The translations under genes were made by a program, and so were the position numbers. Shown piece by piece: positions 43,642 through 55,496 of a stretch of DNA of 64,000 bases (positions are counted from its first letter, which is position 1; every line of letters starts with the position of its first letter). This DNA comes from Adiantum capillus-veneris (lineage: Eukaryota > Streptophyta > Polypodiopsida > Polypodiales > Pteridaceae), in NCBI GenBank assembly GCA_014529385.2, contig CM043947.1:131275891-131339890 (forward strand), written 5' to 3'. The notes beneath the pieces were generated by a model. The model searched no databases. It was not told where the DNA came from and worked only from the letters and a program-made list of their open reading frames with translations.

Positions 43642-43833
43642 TTAGGCCCCTCAGTTGGGATCTACACAGTGGCTCCGGTCTTCAAAGTTCAATGGCTGAC
43701 ACGTCAACAATTTGTGACATTTAGCGTCGGTCTTATTTAGCTTAGGATCTAGCCTTGCACTTTGTGAGCCTCTAGAAGGATGTGCATGATCAGGCAGGTC
43801 ATAGTTGCATACCCTCACTTGCACAATATAGTC

Positions 43834-44238
43834 TGTGAGGATTAGTGGTGCTAATTCTAGAACTAAGACTAAAACTTTATACTTAAGATTAAACTGAGAC
43901 TCAGAAGACGAGAAGACTGATGTTTGATTGATTGAATGCTTCAAAACTGAGTACAATAGGCTCCTCATATAGGAGACAAAGTCACAAAGAGTCACAAATG
44001 AAAAGACAGGTCTCATGGTGACTTTAGCTGCAAAGACACATCCTTTTGGCGAAGAGCTGCAACCATTGGGTGAAGGGGTGTGACCAGGCGTTGAAGGAGT
44101 GTGGCTTTTGGCGAAGAGGCATGTCTCTAGAGCGAAGAGTCGTGATTATTCAAGTGTAGGGGTCCTCCTTGGCATGTCACTTCTCGTATCTACAACTAGG
44201 ACTAGTTGTGATAATGTAACATAGTCATAATCGTGACA
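43834..44238 (-). repeat. 3' LTR of element B (405 bp)
   Basis: Plus strand TGTGAGGATTAG to AATCGTGACA. Followed by CTCCCATTT, a polypurine tract on the minus strand. It has repeated TTTTGGCGAAG phrases and differs from its partner at scattered sites. Confidence 0.85.
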
Positions 44239-45429
44239 TTCACTCCCATTTAAAATGAGAGCTTCGGTTAAAGAAATGACTTCTAATGTTGATAGAACTC
44301 TGGAAAAGCATTGAATCTCCAAAAATCATCAGTCTTTGAGTTATCTGGAACCTTTGTCTTGAACTTTTGCTTCTTGTGAAACCTTTTTTGCTTTAAATGC
44401 TGAATCCCATGTCATTACATCGTTCAAAGACTTTTTAGAGGATCAATCAGGTTGCCTGCAACAAAAGATTGATTTTCAAACTTCTTCATGTGATGTAATA
44501 CTTTTGGTTCAAAATCTTCCAACAAGTGCAAGACATTTGGCGAAGAGGAAATTCTCTTAAGGCATTCCTTGGAGGGGATAACCTTAACTTTACTAATCAT
44601 TGGAGATGATTTTTGACTGAATCCCAAAATTCTTCAGAATCGGCTTCAGAAAGTGTCACTTAATGACTTGCATTTGGCATAATCATCATCCAACAAAGAA
44701 TCAAAGAAAGCATAATCGCCTTCTAACTCAGAATCTGCAACTGTATCCTTATCTTTGTTTAGTAATGAAGTAGCACTTGGAAAAACTTCTTACTTGAAAT
44801 TATCTTTGTCTTCATTAATTGATTGAAGAAAAGTTAATGAATTCAAAAATTCATCAATAATAATTTTTGCATCTACATCGAAAATCATATTCGTTTCATA
44901 ATCCACTGTATCATGCCGTTTTACTTGTACATGTGAGTACTTGTTGCCCATGGTAAAGCTCGTGTAAAATCAGTTCACGTCTATCTTTGAACAAATTGAT
45001 AGTAGGTAGTTTTGGAGCCTCTCTCAAAGCATGTTGTAAGTCTTCTTGGAACTCTCAGTGGTCGGTCCATCAATGTTTTGGTGGACAGCGGATGTTCTAA
45101 TAACTTCGTGAGCAATCAGATAGTTCGACAGCTTGACTTGCCAACTCAGAAGACATCTCACTTATATGATGTGGAAGTAGCAGATGGATCAATTTTAACT
45201 TGCGATGAGACAATTTGATAGTTGCAGTTTGATATTCAAAACTATGCAGATCAACTGGATTTCGAAGTCATCCCTTTATCTTATTACGACATGATTATTG
45301 GTCCGCATTGGTTATTCCAGTACGATCCAGCAATTAGCTTTTGAGCAAAGAACCACATTCAGCATTCTTCATAAGAATAGTCGTATACGTTGAGACAAAT
45401 TGTATTGACCACAAATTTTTCTTTATCTT
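44239..45429. other. Degraded 3' interior of element B
   Basis: Where protease to integrase would be expected only short frames remain. A 67-codon minus frame at 44424-44627 is unrecognised. The one readable piece is the inverted protease annotated separately. Confidence 0.45.
45012..45345 (+). pseudogene. Gypsy protease fragment, inverted relative to element B
   Basis: The plus strand reads Val-Leu-Val-Asp-Ser-Gly-Cys-Ser-Asn-Asn-Phe, a retropepsin active site, then the flap region. After two stops near 45215 come Met-Ile-Ile-Gly and His-Trp-Leu near 45291. The surrounding gag is on the minus strand, so this piece was inverted or inserted separately. Confidence 0.65.
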
Positions 45430-47730
45430 TAGCAAAAGTTGGTTTTCAAGAATTCGATGATGTTTCTGCGCTGGTATTTCTTCTCAAATTAGGCGGATTT
45501 GGTTTCTTTGGACACTCATACCATCTATGATCACCACCGCAAATTGTATATAATCCATCCTTCTTTGAAGTCAAAGAAGCATTTGACAAAGAGCCTTGCT
45601 GAGTTCGAAATGCCGATCTTGAGAAAAATCACGTCCCTTACCACGATCAACTGAAACATTTGAAGGAGATCTGCTTTGAGATTGTCGATCTTGAGAATAG
45701 AACCTTGAAGTTGAATAAGGCTTCGTTGCGCTCTGTGTGAACTGAGATTGTTGTTGCTTGACTTTGATTATAGGGTTCTCTACGATCTCGCTGTGAAAAG
45801 CAAGCGATGTTTGAAGATCGGTCACCACGGAAAAAGTTCCGTGCAGGGCGTCGATTATTGTCAAGGCGTTCCACATAGGCGATTGCAACACCTAAGGTGG
45901 CAGGGTTGTACTTGTACACTTCGTCCTTCAGGGTTGTGTCACGTGACACATCCAACCCTATGTGTCCCTGGACAAGCTACAACACAACAAGGGTTCAGTC
46001 AGTCCAGTCAGTCTAGATTAGAAGTGATCTGGCACTTTTGTGAGTCTATTCGTAGACCGTGCATGCCCAGTCACTTAGTGTAGATGCATATCCTCTGGTT
46101 GCACATAGCATGATCATAAGCATTCCCATCAGAATCCTTAAGGGGAAATATCCAGTGCATTTAGCCTATTTTCCATATTTTTGACATTTTTCACTTATTA
46201 TTTTTAAGTGACTTTTGTTGGAAAGTAGGTAGGGCAACTGGAGTAAGTTTGTATATAAGCAAACCTAGACTAGCACTAATTGGCAGAAGAGGCAGCAGGA
46301 GCTCCACCGCTCAACAGGCAACTTCTCAAGCAAGAACCCCTTGGGGGCGATTTCCCTCAAGCAGACATCCACAGCACTAGCGTTTTCTCATCCTAGCCTC
46401 ATCGCCATAGAACATCAGCCCCTTGGCGTTTTTCATCAAGGTGATCATCGCCACACACCCCCCGCATTGGCGTTTCCAGATCTCCATCATCGCCCATTTT
46501 TGGCACGGCGTTTTCAGCAGATGAGACCCGCCGTATTCAGCAGACAAAGACCTGCATTTTCAGCCCTAAAGACCATCCTAAAGACCAGCAAGGGCAGCGT
46601 TTTCCATAGCGTTTTCAGCCGCAGCAGAATTCAGCCATTAGCGTTTTGGACAGCAGTAGAAGGAAAGCAGATTTCAGCCATAGCGTCGGTCTCACCATCC
46701 ATGTCGTCGACACCGACATAGCCTAGACTTGCATCAGTCACATGCATTCCCATTGTACCATTTTGTGCAATCAATAGTAGACCACTCTCGCCGACGAGAG
46801 TGGGGCCTTCGGAGGAGGGTTTTACAACGTCTCTGGTGTCGTATTTCTCTTCTCTCTCTATCTCTCAGTCTCATACACTTGCACGCACAGTGTCCATTCA
46901 CTTTGTTATGATCATTGCACTCTCTCATTAAGAACGGAAGACTCTCCCTTCCATAAGAACAAAAAGGAACCTTGAGCACATTATGGAGCACTCATCTTGA
47001 GAAAGAACAACATTCATTCCGTTGCATCTTACAGGTTGGTTCAAGCCCGTCAATGAAACTGTGTAGTTTATCAGAGGGGCTGAGATTCTCTATTTCTAGA
47101 GTTAATTTATGAAACTCTATGATATACGCGGCCAAGGAACCAGTCTGGCTCATGCGGCGAAGAGAGGACCGGACATGAAAATCCGCATTGGCAGGTTCGA
47201 ATGCCTTGCGAATAGCGTGTTGGAACTTATCCCAAGAAGGTGTGTGTTTGTCATCAACAACCCATCATTGCCACCAAAGAGATGCTGTATCTTTTAATTG
47301 AGAACTAGCAAGTGCAACTTTTTTGCTCTCTACTTATTCTGTGTTGGACAAGTAGACCTCCAATTTGAATAACCATTGGTCTAGCATGTGCTTGTCGCGG
47401 CGATCATTACAGGGCTCATGCAGTTTATTATCTAGTTTCTTCTATTGAGCAACATTAAAAATTCTATGAAGTAATTGAAGTTCACGATTCTCTACCTCAT
47501 CAGTTGGATATGGCTCTTCGTGTTTGTCCACTGAAGCTTCGGAAGAAGGTGGTGGAGAAATGGCATTAGTCGTCCGAGAAGTTGTAGAACAACTCCTAGA
47601 AGTGTTTTTGCGTCTGCATTTGATCCAAGCGAGTGTGAAGTGATGCGAGGCTTGTGGAAAGTGCGGCCATCTGCTCCTTGATAAGAGCTAAGGCGTCCTT
47701 TGATTGGTGTTCTCCGTCCTGGGATGGCAT
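45430..47730 (-). pseudogene. Gag of element B, split by solo LTR H
   Basis: The minus-strand ATG at 47730 opens a gag with a coiled-coil-like start. A gypsy gag core (Trp-X-Lys-Phe, then Ala-Phe-Glu-Pro) is readable to 47034. Past the solo LTR it continues from 45936 with the Asn-Pro-Ala-Thr-Leu segment and an Arg/Ser/Gln-rich linker. It ends near 45500 with an incomplete zinc knuckle. Stops and frame changes are many. Confidence 0.75.
45937..47033 (+). repeat. Solo LTR H (element G family, 1097 bp)
   Basis: Aligns end to end with the element G LTRs, from TGTCACGTGACA to the terminal ACA. It is flanked by GGTTG on both sides (45932-45936 and 47034-47038). No interior is attached, as expected after recombination between two LTRs. 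It is clearly more diverged than the G pair. Confidence 0.9.
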
Positions 47731-47882
47731 GATGGTTACTTTTCAAAGAAAAAATAGGAACTCAAACAGGTGAATCAGTAAGGTTCTGTGTCTGGAATAG
47801 TCTTTGGAGCGTGTACTTTGAGATCAAGAACTCCCTCTGGAACGGGTGCCAGTCCTTATGTGTAGGAGAATTTGTCGATAAA

Positions 47883-49478
47883 TGTCATGAGGATGTGGCA
47901 ACTGCTAACCTTAGTTGTTGGTTTCTTTTCAATGATTTTTATTTAATTTTTGAGACGCTCTTTTTGAAGTTGCAAGTGGCCGGACATTGTATGGCCAGTG
48001 TGAAACAATAGTTTCACCCGCAGATTGAAAGTTGGTCGGCACTGGAATTCGAGTAGTAAAAGGGTGTCTAGGCTCAGTTAAAAGTCATTCAGGTCTCCTC
48101 GCCACGCTTAATAAGTTGGTGGATACTAGGAAACTAACTCAAATGAGGCACAGGACCTAGGTGGGGTCACCAAGAGAAAATCACCCGAGAACTGGGCTAC
48201 ATTTCATTTTTGGATGTGGTTCCAGTGGTGAAAGATGGTTATATGACGAGTGAGAGTCCAATGGAAGCATCTTCTAAAATTTAGGAAACTGCTATTTTGG
48301 GCCATGAGATATGTTCACGTCATTAGCTTGAGAATGACAAGGGGAACATTTTTTTACTCTGTCGCAAAGTCAACTGATACACCGGTTGAGAGATTTTCAA
48401 GCGGGAAGCCCAATGCGGGGAAATTGTATGCATGAGTGCCAAGTGGCACTTTTTTTGGCCAAGTTATCAAAAATGTGAAGAGGGGGCGAGTAGAAATCGG
48501 CAGGGGGCGCATTATTGAGTTTTCTCTCACAAGTTGAGAGCTATTGTGTGCAAGCTTTCCCCTCTATATACAGTGAAGTGCAAGAACTGAAGCCTTGCAC
48601 ATCTTTCATTGCTCTCTCTCTTCCTTACGTGCAGTAATGTGATGCCCCACATGAGGGCTCTTCATTTGACCTATGTACAATTGTGTGGTCGTATGCTTCT
48701 GTGCCGAGGCAAGAGCCTCTTTGAACAGGAACAAGAGTAGCTAACTGCTGCGCCAAAAGCAGACACCGGTGAGGGTGATAACCTCACCTTACAGGTGCAT
48801 TCTCAGCGCTGGTCATGCGCTGTTTTTGGATTGTTTTGCAACCGTATGGATGCCAGAAGCATTAGGAACAATGCTCCACTGTTAGAGGACAGTTCCGGGA
48901 CTGTTTAGGCTTGAAAACAGGGTAAAAACCAGTAAATACAGCGAGCTGGAATTGCTGTTTTTGGGCTGAAAACAGGGGGTTTATGTCATTGGAAGCGAAT
49001 TCCAGCAGGGGGAATTGTTCAGGACGAGTTTTGGGGCTGTTATGTTGCCGAAATTTTACCAGAACATGTGTGATCTATATGGATACATGTGAAGATTCCC
49101 AAAACTCTAGTTTTGTAACTTTACTCTCTAAAGGAATAAAGAAATACCGAAAGGGGCGCCAATTTTTGGGGTTTACAGGCTGTCGGCGTCTGTTCGGAGC
49201 ATTCTAGCTTGTGAGCCGTGTGTGCTTTGAAGTGTTAATTCCCGTTACAGGTTCCTTCTACAAGGTTTCTCTGTGTGTTACAGCTTAAAGTAAAGTTTCG
49301 GGGTAAAATTTCTGGAATTTCGTGTAATACGGAAGAGGTACTTAAGTGTGATCATCGGCCATGGTGGTGGTTCTGACGGCGCGCAAAGGGGAAGAAGAGA
49401 GCCGACATTGAAGGAGACAGGTTGAGAGCAGCAACAAGCTCCTTTTTTTTTGTAATGTAAGGTTCTTTTGATATATTT
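47883..49478 (+). repeat. LTR C' and short flank
   Basis: Starts TGTCATGAGG and resembles the LTRs of element C over its first 300 bases, then differs. The shared LTR block is at 49141-49171, after AATAAAG. The LTR probably ends near 49320 and the rest is leader. No body of this element follows, because element C starts at 49479. Confidence 0.65.
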
Positions 49479-50830
49479 TGTCACGAGGACGTGGCAACTG
49501 CTAATTATTGTCATGAGGACGTGGCAACTGCTAACCTTAGTTGTTGGTTTCTTTCCAATGATTTTTATTTAATTTTTGGGACCCTCTTTTTGAAGTTGCA
49601 TATGGGTGGACATTATGGGGCTAGTGTGAAACGGCCGATGGCCGAGTGTTTCACCCGCAGATGGGAAGGCCTTGTCGCCATGAGTTGGTCGGGCCGACCG
49701 GCACTGGAATCCGAGCAGTAAAAGGGTGTCTAGGCTCAGTTCAAAGTCATTTAGGCCCCCTCGCTACACTTATAAGTTGGTGGGTACTAGGAATTAACTC
49801 AAAAGAGGCTATGGCGGCTCCTGAGCAAACATGCCAAGCCAGCATGAAGAGGGGGCGCCCAAATAAAGAGAGGAGGCTGATTTTCACTCATTAAGTGAAC
49901 TACAGTGTGAGGTGAGTAGTGGGTGTAGGTTACACAGCTTTAATGGAAAGCTTGCCTTCTCCCCCATTAAAGCTTGCCTTCTCCCCCATTAAAGCTTGCC
50001 TTCTCCCTTGCTTTATGTAGCGCGATGATTCGGCTCTCGCGCACCTCTCTCCCCTTTTGAATACAGAAACGTGATGCCTCGCTCAAGGGCTTTTCATCTG
50101 TATGTACAGTTGTATGGGTTCATGCGCGATTACCAAGGCAAGAGCCTCTTGCTCAGGTATTGGATTAGCTAGTTGCTAGTCCCTTGCAGGTACAGGTGAA
50201 TTCAGAGAGATTTCACGCGAGAAATCTCGTCTGATTCAAAGGGCAAGTAGCCCTACAGGTGCGGGAGCTCGAGGACTTGCTACGGATGCGCTCAGCTCGC
50301 GAAACGGAGCGCAAAACAAGGAAATATAGCATGCTATGTATTTTTGCAAGTTTAGGGTTTCAATCCTAAACGGTCCCTAATATCCCCAGGCTGTCCGGGG
50401 ATGTGAGGGGACCGCTCTGCGGGTGATCTGGCGCATTTATAGGGCAGAAAACAGTGAATTCAGCATGCTGCAGATTCTCGCCAGGTTTTGCAAAGTGTTT
50501 GTATGTGTCGGAAAATTCACTTTTTGCGTGGGGATACTGTGTGTGAAGCATCCTATTACAATTATGTTGTCGAAATCGGGCAAGAACAGGTCATTTTCAG
50601 CCCAGATTATGCGGGGCAGCTCGTAGGAAATCACAGGTTTTTATCCCTCTTTGAATACAAAAAAGAAATACCGAAAGGGGCGCCAGTCTTTGGGGCCAAC
50701 AGGTGTCGGCGTCTGCTTGGTAGCGCTCTAGCTTCCAAGTTGGTTGTGTTTGAAGTGTCAATTCCGGTTACAGGTCTTTATTTGCAAAGTTTCTCTGTGT
50801 CCTAAAGTCTAAAGTAAAGTTTCGCATACA
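49479..50830 (+). repeat. 5' LTR of element C with a duplicated start
   Basis: The first 30 bases, TGTCACGAGGACGTGGCAAC and on, repeat at once from 49509. The shared LTR block lies at 50665-50700. The right end is placed near 50830 by comparison with C' and is approximate; no convincing primer site was seen. Confidence 0.65.
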
Positions 50831-51140
50831 TTTGAGCCCCATTATGCTCACAAATACGTATTTGCTTCAGCATCAACATCCATCCACTTGCACGCAAACT
50901 CGGTCTTCCTTCCCCAAAGCCATCGAATGAGCTTCTCAAAAACAATTCATAATGATTTTCAAATTTCTTTTACCTTGTAGGATCTCTGTCACATTCAAGA
51001 GCGGGAGAGCGGACAAAAGAGCCGCCCTACGGGCCGGTTTCATGGTTCCGTCGTGGGGACAAAATGACTTTTTCCTCAAGAAGTGAGCCTCGGTTGGTTT
51101 GCGGCGAAGACACAAGGTACAAGAACATGGGTTTACACTA

Positions 51141-52580
51141 TGGCCGACAAAGGGAAAGGCATCATGGAAGAGGGCTCCTCTTCACAGGACAAGCAGGCAA
51201 TTCCTACAGTGTTTGAGGTTGGCGGAGTTCACGGCCACGTTTGTCTATACCTCTTGTTGATTTGAATGCTCCACCAGTGCAGGGCTTTATGACTGGGCAA
51301 CTTGAAGATGATGCATTCAAGACTCGGTTGGTTGCCGTTGTGAATGTGTTTTCTCGATTGCAAAACCCAAGGTTTATGGAGTTTTTGCAAGCGCCACCAG
51401 TGCCACAACAGACGAGGCAACTCACACAGCTTGTAGAGCCCGATGAGGCTCAAGCCCAGGTACTTCATGCGTCCTGGCAGGATAGGGAACACTTGCACGT
51501 TGCGGAGTCAGGGGCTCCAAGACAGGTTCCTTCCGTCCATGAACAGGTGGTTAGGACGCCAATTCCACGACTTTTGCCAGTTCAGCCCGCCACCTTTTAG
51601 AGTCCACATGTTGCATTAAATGGACAAGGAACCAATTTTTAAGCAATGCATCAGGTTTTTCCACCACCCACGGTACATCCTGGGTATTTCGGGGGTGGAT
51701 TTGTGTTCCAAAATATGGCTGGTTATGCGCTTGGAAACCAACAGTATATGTCAGGGATAGTGTTTGGGGGTATGCAAGGCATGATGCCAAACCCCATGTA
51801 TGGTATTATGGGCATGCAACAAGGTTTTCAGAGCAATCAGGGCCAGTTTGGGGTGCCACAGGGCAATTTTGGCATGGCTGGTTTTTTTGGACAGCAGCGA
51901 GATATGGCACTTACGACGCAAAATGTCAATGGCTGAGGAATGCCGATGATCCCTACTACAGTGCCCCTTATGACAATTTGGGGGCACTGGAAAAGCCAAA
52001 AGCTTACAAAGAAGGTGGTGCAGCTGTAAAGTTTCGCACTTTCAGCGGCTTTGAGAATAAGGCAAAGACTCTTACTTTCCTCCAGCAGTTTGATACAGCT
52101 TATGCAGGAGGGAATTTTATAGAGGCCTCTAAGGTCAGGAAAGCTGCCACTTTCTTGAAAGACAATGCGCTTACATGGTGGACGACATTGTTGGTGCAAG
52201 GATTGGCACCCGCCACATGGGTATATTTCAAGCCAATGTTTGCATTTGCGTGGCTGTCAAATGCATTTGAAGCTGATGTCATGATAGATTGGCACCAACT
52301 CACTGCAGCTACTTGCAAGAGCCTATAGGAGTACAATTGGAGATTTTGTAAAGCGTTGCTCTCAGTAACCTCCTACAGGTTTGTGCCATTGATAGAGCAG
52401 ATTGAGAAGTATTGTTGTGGGCTGCCTAAAGGGCTTCGAGATAACTATACGAAGAACAGAGTGGCTACCCTCACTTAGCTTATGGAAGTTGCCAACACTG
52501 GTCTTACCTTGTTGAAGGGAGAGGACAGTGGGTTTCCAAGCAACGTGAAAGGGGGGCAACAAAAGAAACATTCAGCAAAG
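51141..52580 (+). pseudogene. Gag of element C
   Basis: An ATG at 51141 begins a Lys-Gly-Lys-Gly start. One frameshift near 51240 leads into a Pro/Gln-rich part. Stops come at about 51598 and 51640, then a Gly/Met/Gln-rich low-complexity region to 51935. A gag core at 51978-52330 contains Trp-Trp-Thr-Thr-Leu. Further pieces reach 52580. The core matches the decayed gag at 24531-25250. Confidence 0.75.
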
Positions 52581-52588
52581 AAGCCCTT

Positions 52589-53323
52589 GTGAAAACGGCT
52601 TCTGAAGCGTCACAGGGGTCAGAAAAGGTCAACAAGGATAAGGACTCGGCCGAGACTTCTGGAGCGCAGACAAAGAAACAGAAAAGGAAGCCTTTTGTGC
52701 GTAAGTCGCTTGAGATAAAGAAGGTCTTGATGGCTGAGAATAAATGCTTTATATGCGAGCAGCTTGGTCACTTTGCTACAGATTGTTCACAAAGGAAAAG
52801 ACCAGCTGATTCAGATGATAAAGAGGACAAGAAAGGAAAGAAGCATAAACCCACAACAGGCTTAGTGCCAGACATGGTGGGTGACAGACAAAGCACGGAT
52901 GCCAGCGAGTTATGTAGAGCATGGGGTAAAGTTAGAGACCAGACGGCACTTATTTTCTTTGATCCGGGTGCCAAAGCGAACTTTATCTCACCAGAGTTAG
53001 CTATGAAGCTGGGCATAAGAGCTGAAGAGATGGGGTACATGAGAGAGGCAAGGTTGGCATGTCCTGGCCACTCAGAGTGTGTTACTCCTATCATTGGGAA
53101 GCCATGTCTGCATATTCAATCGTATGTGGACACAAAAGAGTTTTATATCATGCCATTGGAAGGGTGTGATGCGCTACTGGGAATTCCGTGGATGTTCAGG
53201 ATACATGGCGTGTTGGATGTCTTCAGCAAAACGATCACCCTTCAACATAGGGGCAAAACTCATAAAGCTCAAAGGGGAGTCTGTCCCTATTGTATCTGCT
53301 TCGGCTATTTATTCTATAATTAA
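52589..53323 (+). CDS. Zinc knuckle and protease of element C (244 codons)
   Basis: A Lys-rich stretch precedes an intact CX2CX4HX4C knuckle at about residues 54-67. The protease follows, with Phe-Phe-Asp-Pro-Gly-Ala near residues 128-133 and Leu-Leu-Gly-Ile-Pro-Trp near 196. Pro replaces Ser/Thr in the active site, as in element A. The frame runs on to 53323, but the last 20 residues look out of frame, so a shift near 53270 is likely. Confidence 0.75.
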   Translation: MKTASEASQGSEKVNKDKDSAETSGAQTKKQKRKPFVRKSLEIKKVLMAENKCFICEQLGHFATDCSQRKRPADSDDKEDKKGKKHKPTTGLVPDMVGDRQSTDASELCRAWGKVRDQTALIFFDPGAKANFISPELAMKLGIRAEEMGYMREARLACPGHSECVTPIIGKPCLHIQSYVDTKEFYIMPLEGCDALLGIPWMFRIHGVLDVFSKTITLQHRGKTHKAQRGVCPYCICFGYLFYN

Positions 53324-53415
53324 ACATCGTCTTTTTGCGTTTTTTTATTGCACGTGATGTTTCAGATAGTTGTCAGTCAAATTTATCTGTGTTAGATTAA
53401 GAAAGGTCAGCATTT

Positions 53416-54264
53416 TTGCGAGAGTTTAATGATTGTCTTTTTGATTCATTACTGTCACAATTGTTGCCGGAGAGACCCGAGGACCATACGATAGATTTGG
53501 TGTCAGGGTGTAGCCCACCAAACAAACCTCCCTATAGGGTTAGTGCGGCTCAACAAAAAGAGATTATGGGCCAGGTTGAGGAGCTTTTAGAGAAGGGATT
53601 GATTTAGCCTAGTTCTTCACGTTTTTGCTCCCCAATGCTCCTAGTGCAGAAGAAGGATGGCTCTTGGCGCATGTGTATTGTCTACTGTGCGTTGAATAAG
53701 AATACCATCAAGAATATGTTTCCTATCCTAAGGATTGATGATATTCTTGACCGTTTAGAGGGTGCTGCAATTTTCAGCAGGATAAACCTTAAGAGTGGGT
53801 ACCATCAGATTCGTATAAGGCCAATGGATGTGCACAAGACTGCTTTTAGGACGACATTTGGTCTTTATGAGTTTTTAGTGATGCCATTTGCTCTTACAAA
53901 TGCTTCTCCTACGTTCAATAGGATAATGGACCGGATTTTCCGCTCGCATCAAAAGTTTGTTGGCACATTCTTTGATGACATGATAGTCTATTCGAAGAAT
54001 GAAGAGGAGCATAGGCGTCACTTGACCATTGTGTTCGTAGAGCTGCGCAGTCACAGGTTACTTGTCGATCCTAAGAAAAGTGAATTCTTCTTGGAAGAGA
54101 TCCACTTTCTTGGCCACATAGTGTCAAAGGATGGTGTGCGAATGGACCTTGCAAAGGTTGAACCTATTAAGACATGGCCAGACTTAAGGCTATGCACGAT
54201 GTCCGAAGCTTCTTGGGATTGTGCTCATACTAAAGAAGGTTTATCAAAATTTTTGCATAGATAG
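53416..54264 (+). pseudogene. Reverse transcriptase of element C
   Basis: Read in one frame with a single stop at 53605-53607. RT blocks match element E closely, with Phe-Phe-Asp-Asp at 53968-53979 and His-Phe-Leu-Gly-His near 54103. The catalytic Asp in the usual Arg-Ile-Asp-Leu block is Asn, which should inactivate the enzyme. The frame breaks near 54190 in the thumb region. Confidence 0.8.
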
Positions 54265-54724
54265 CTTCATCTCGTCACGCTTTGTAAAAGAAAGAGGTCA
54301 CTTTTAGATGGACCCAAAAAGAGACTTGAGATCCCGTGATCGTTTTACTAGATCTCAGGAAGTCATTTGTGGTCCAGTGTGACGCGTGTGGCAATAGCAT
54401 CGGAGCAGTGCCATTGCAAGATGGTTGGGTAGTAGCTTATGAGAGCAAACTCCTGCAAGGGCCAGCAAAGACTAAGCAAATTTAAGAGAAGAGTTATTGG
54501 CCGTGATCCATGCGCTTTCTAGTTGGAAGCACTACCTGTTAGGTGCTGATTTTGTTGTTAAGACAGATTATCAGACATTGCGATACTTCTTGACATAGTC
54601 AAAGCTATCTGAAAAGCATATGCGATGGGCAAACATTCTTTCTATGTTCCACCTCCAGATTATGATGTGGAAGGCATGAAGAATGTTGTGTCTGATGCGT
54701 TATCAAGGAAGCCACAAATTTCAG
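54265..54724 (+). pseudogene. RNase H of element C, multiply broken
   Basis: Pieces in at least two frames show Asp-Ala-Cys-Gly near 54380, Glu-Leu-Leu-Ala-like text near 54490, and the closing Asp-Ala-Leu-Ser-Arg-Lys near 54695. Stops lie between them. Confidence 0.65.
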
Positions 54725-55496
54725 CTATGTCAATTCCTTACCATCATGAGCTCGATGACATGAAGGAACAATATGCTATAGATGAAGATTTTGCAAGGAT
54801 CTTTGAACAGTTGCAAGATGGGCAACGTCGTGAGCATTACCTCGTCAGAGACGGTTTTATGATGATGCATGGCAGACTTTGTGTCACTAGGCCATTGCGA
54901 CATAAGGTCATGGTAGAAAGTCATGTTCCACCGTATGTAGGGCATCGTGGAATTGATGCGACAGTGAAAGCGGTAGAGACATTCGTTTATTGGCCTACTT
55001 TGAGGAGAGATGTGGATGCCTTTGTGCGAGCATGCTTGATTTGCCAAAGGGTTAAGTTTGACAGGCAAAAGGCACTAGGATTATTACAGTCACTGCCAAT
55101 TCCGGATAAGCCATGGGAAAGCATTGCTATGGATTTTATCTTTGATCTTCCAAGAACGTCGACATGGAATGATGGTGTATGGACCATTATTTGTAGGTTC
55201 AGCAAGCAGCCCATTTTATTCCTGTCAGGAAGAAGATAAAATTTGACCAGATGGCACGATCGTTCATGTACAATGTGTTTAAGTACCATGGTATGCCACA
55301 ATCGATTGTCAGTGATCGTGATCCTCGCATGACTAGTTTGTTTTGGAGAGGATTGTTTGAGAACATAGGCGCTATGCTCAAGTTCTCGTCTTCGTTTCAT
55401 CCACAAACTGATGGAGAGTCAAAAGAGGCTAATTCTATTGTCTTGGATTTGCTGAAATGTTATGTGTCAGATAATAAGGGCAAGTGAGAACAGTAT
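54625..55496 (+). pseudogene. Integrase of element C
   Basis: An open frame to 55239 carries the full HHCC zinc region, with Gly-His-Arg-Gly and Cys-Leu-Ile-Cys, and the first core Asp in Ala-Met-Asp-Phe. A frameshift near 55205 moves the core into the frame of 55251-55487. That frame has Ser-Asp-Arg-Asp-Pro and Glu in the Gly-Glu-Ser-Lys-Glu segment. It ends at TGA 55485-55487. Confidence 0.8.

Larger units (their letters stand above)
25341..43719 (-). mobile_element. Element A: minus-strand gypsy element with nested insertions
   Basis: The 3' LTR at the left and the interrupted 5' LTR at the right are flanked by TTTAG (25336-25340 and 43720-43724). After subtracting D, E and G only gag-protease and about 260 bases near the 3' end remain, so polymerase has been lost. 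The two LTRs differ at many sites, so this is the oldest insertion in its stack. Confidence 0.85.
38842..43719 (-). repeat. 5' LTR of element A, split by element G
   Basis: The two parts are 38842-39433 and 43642-43719, joining at the single TTAGG of the target. The inner edge TGTCACAAG abuts the primer site and the outer edge is TTTGTGACA. The shared LTR block is at 38974-39010. Confidence 0.85.
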
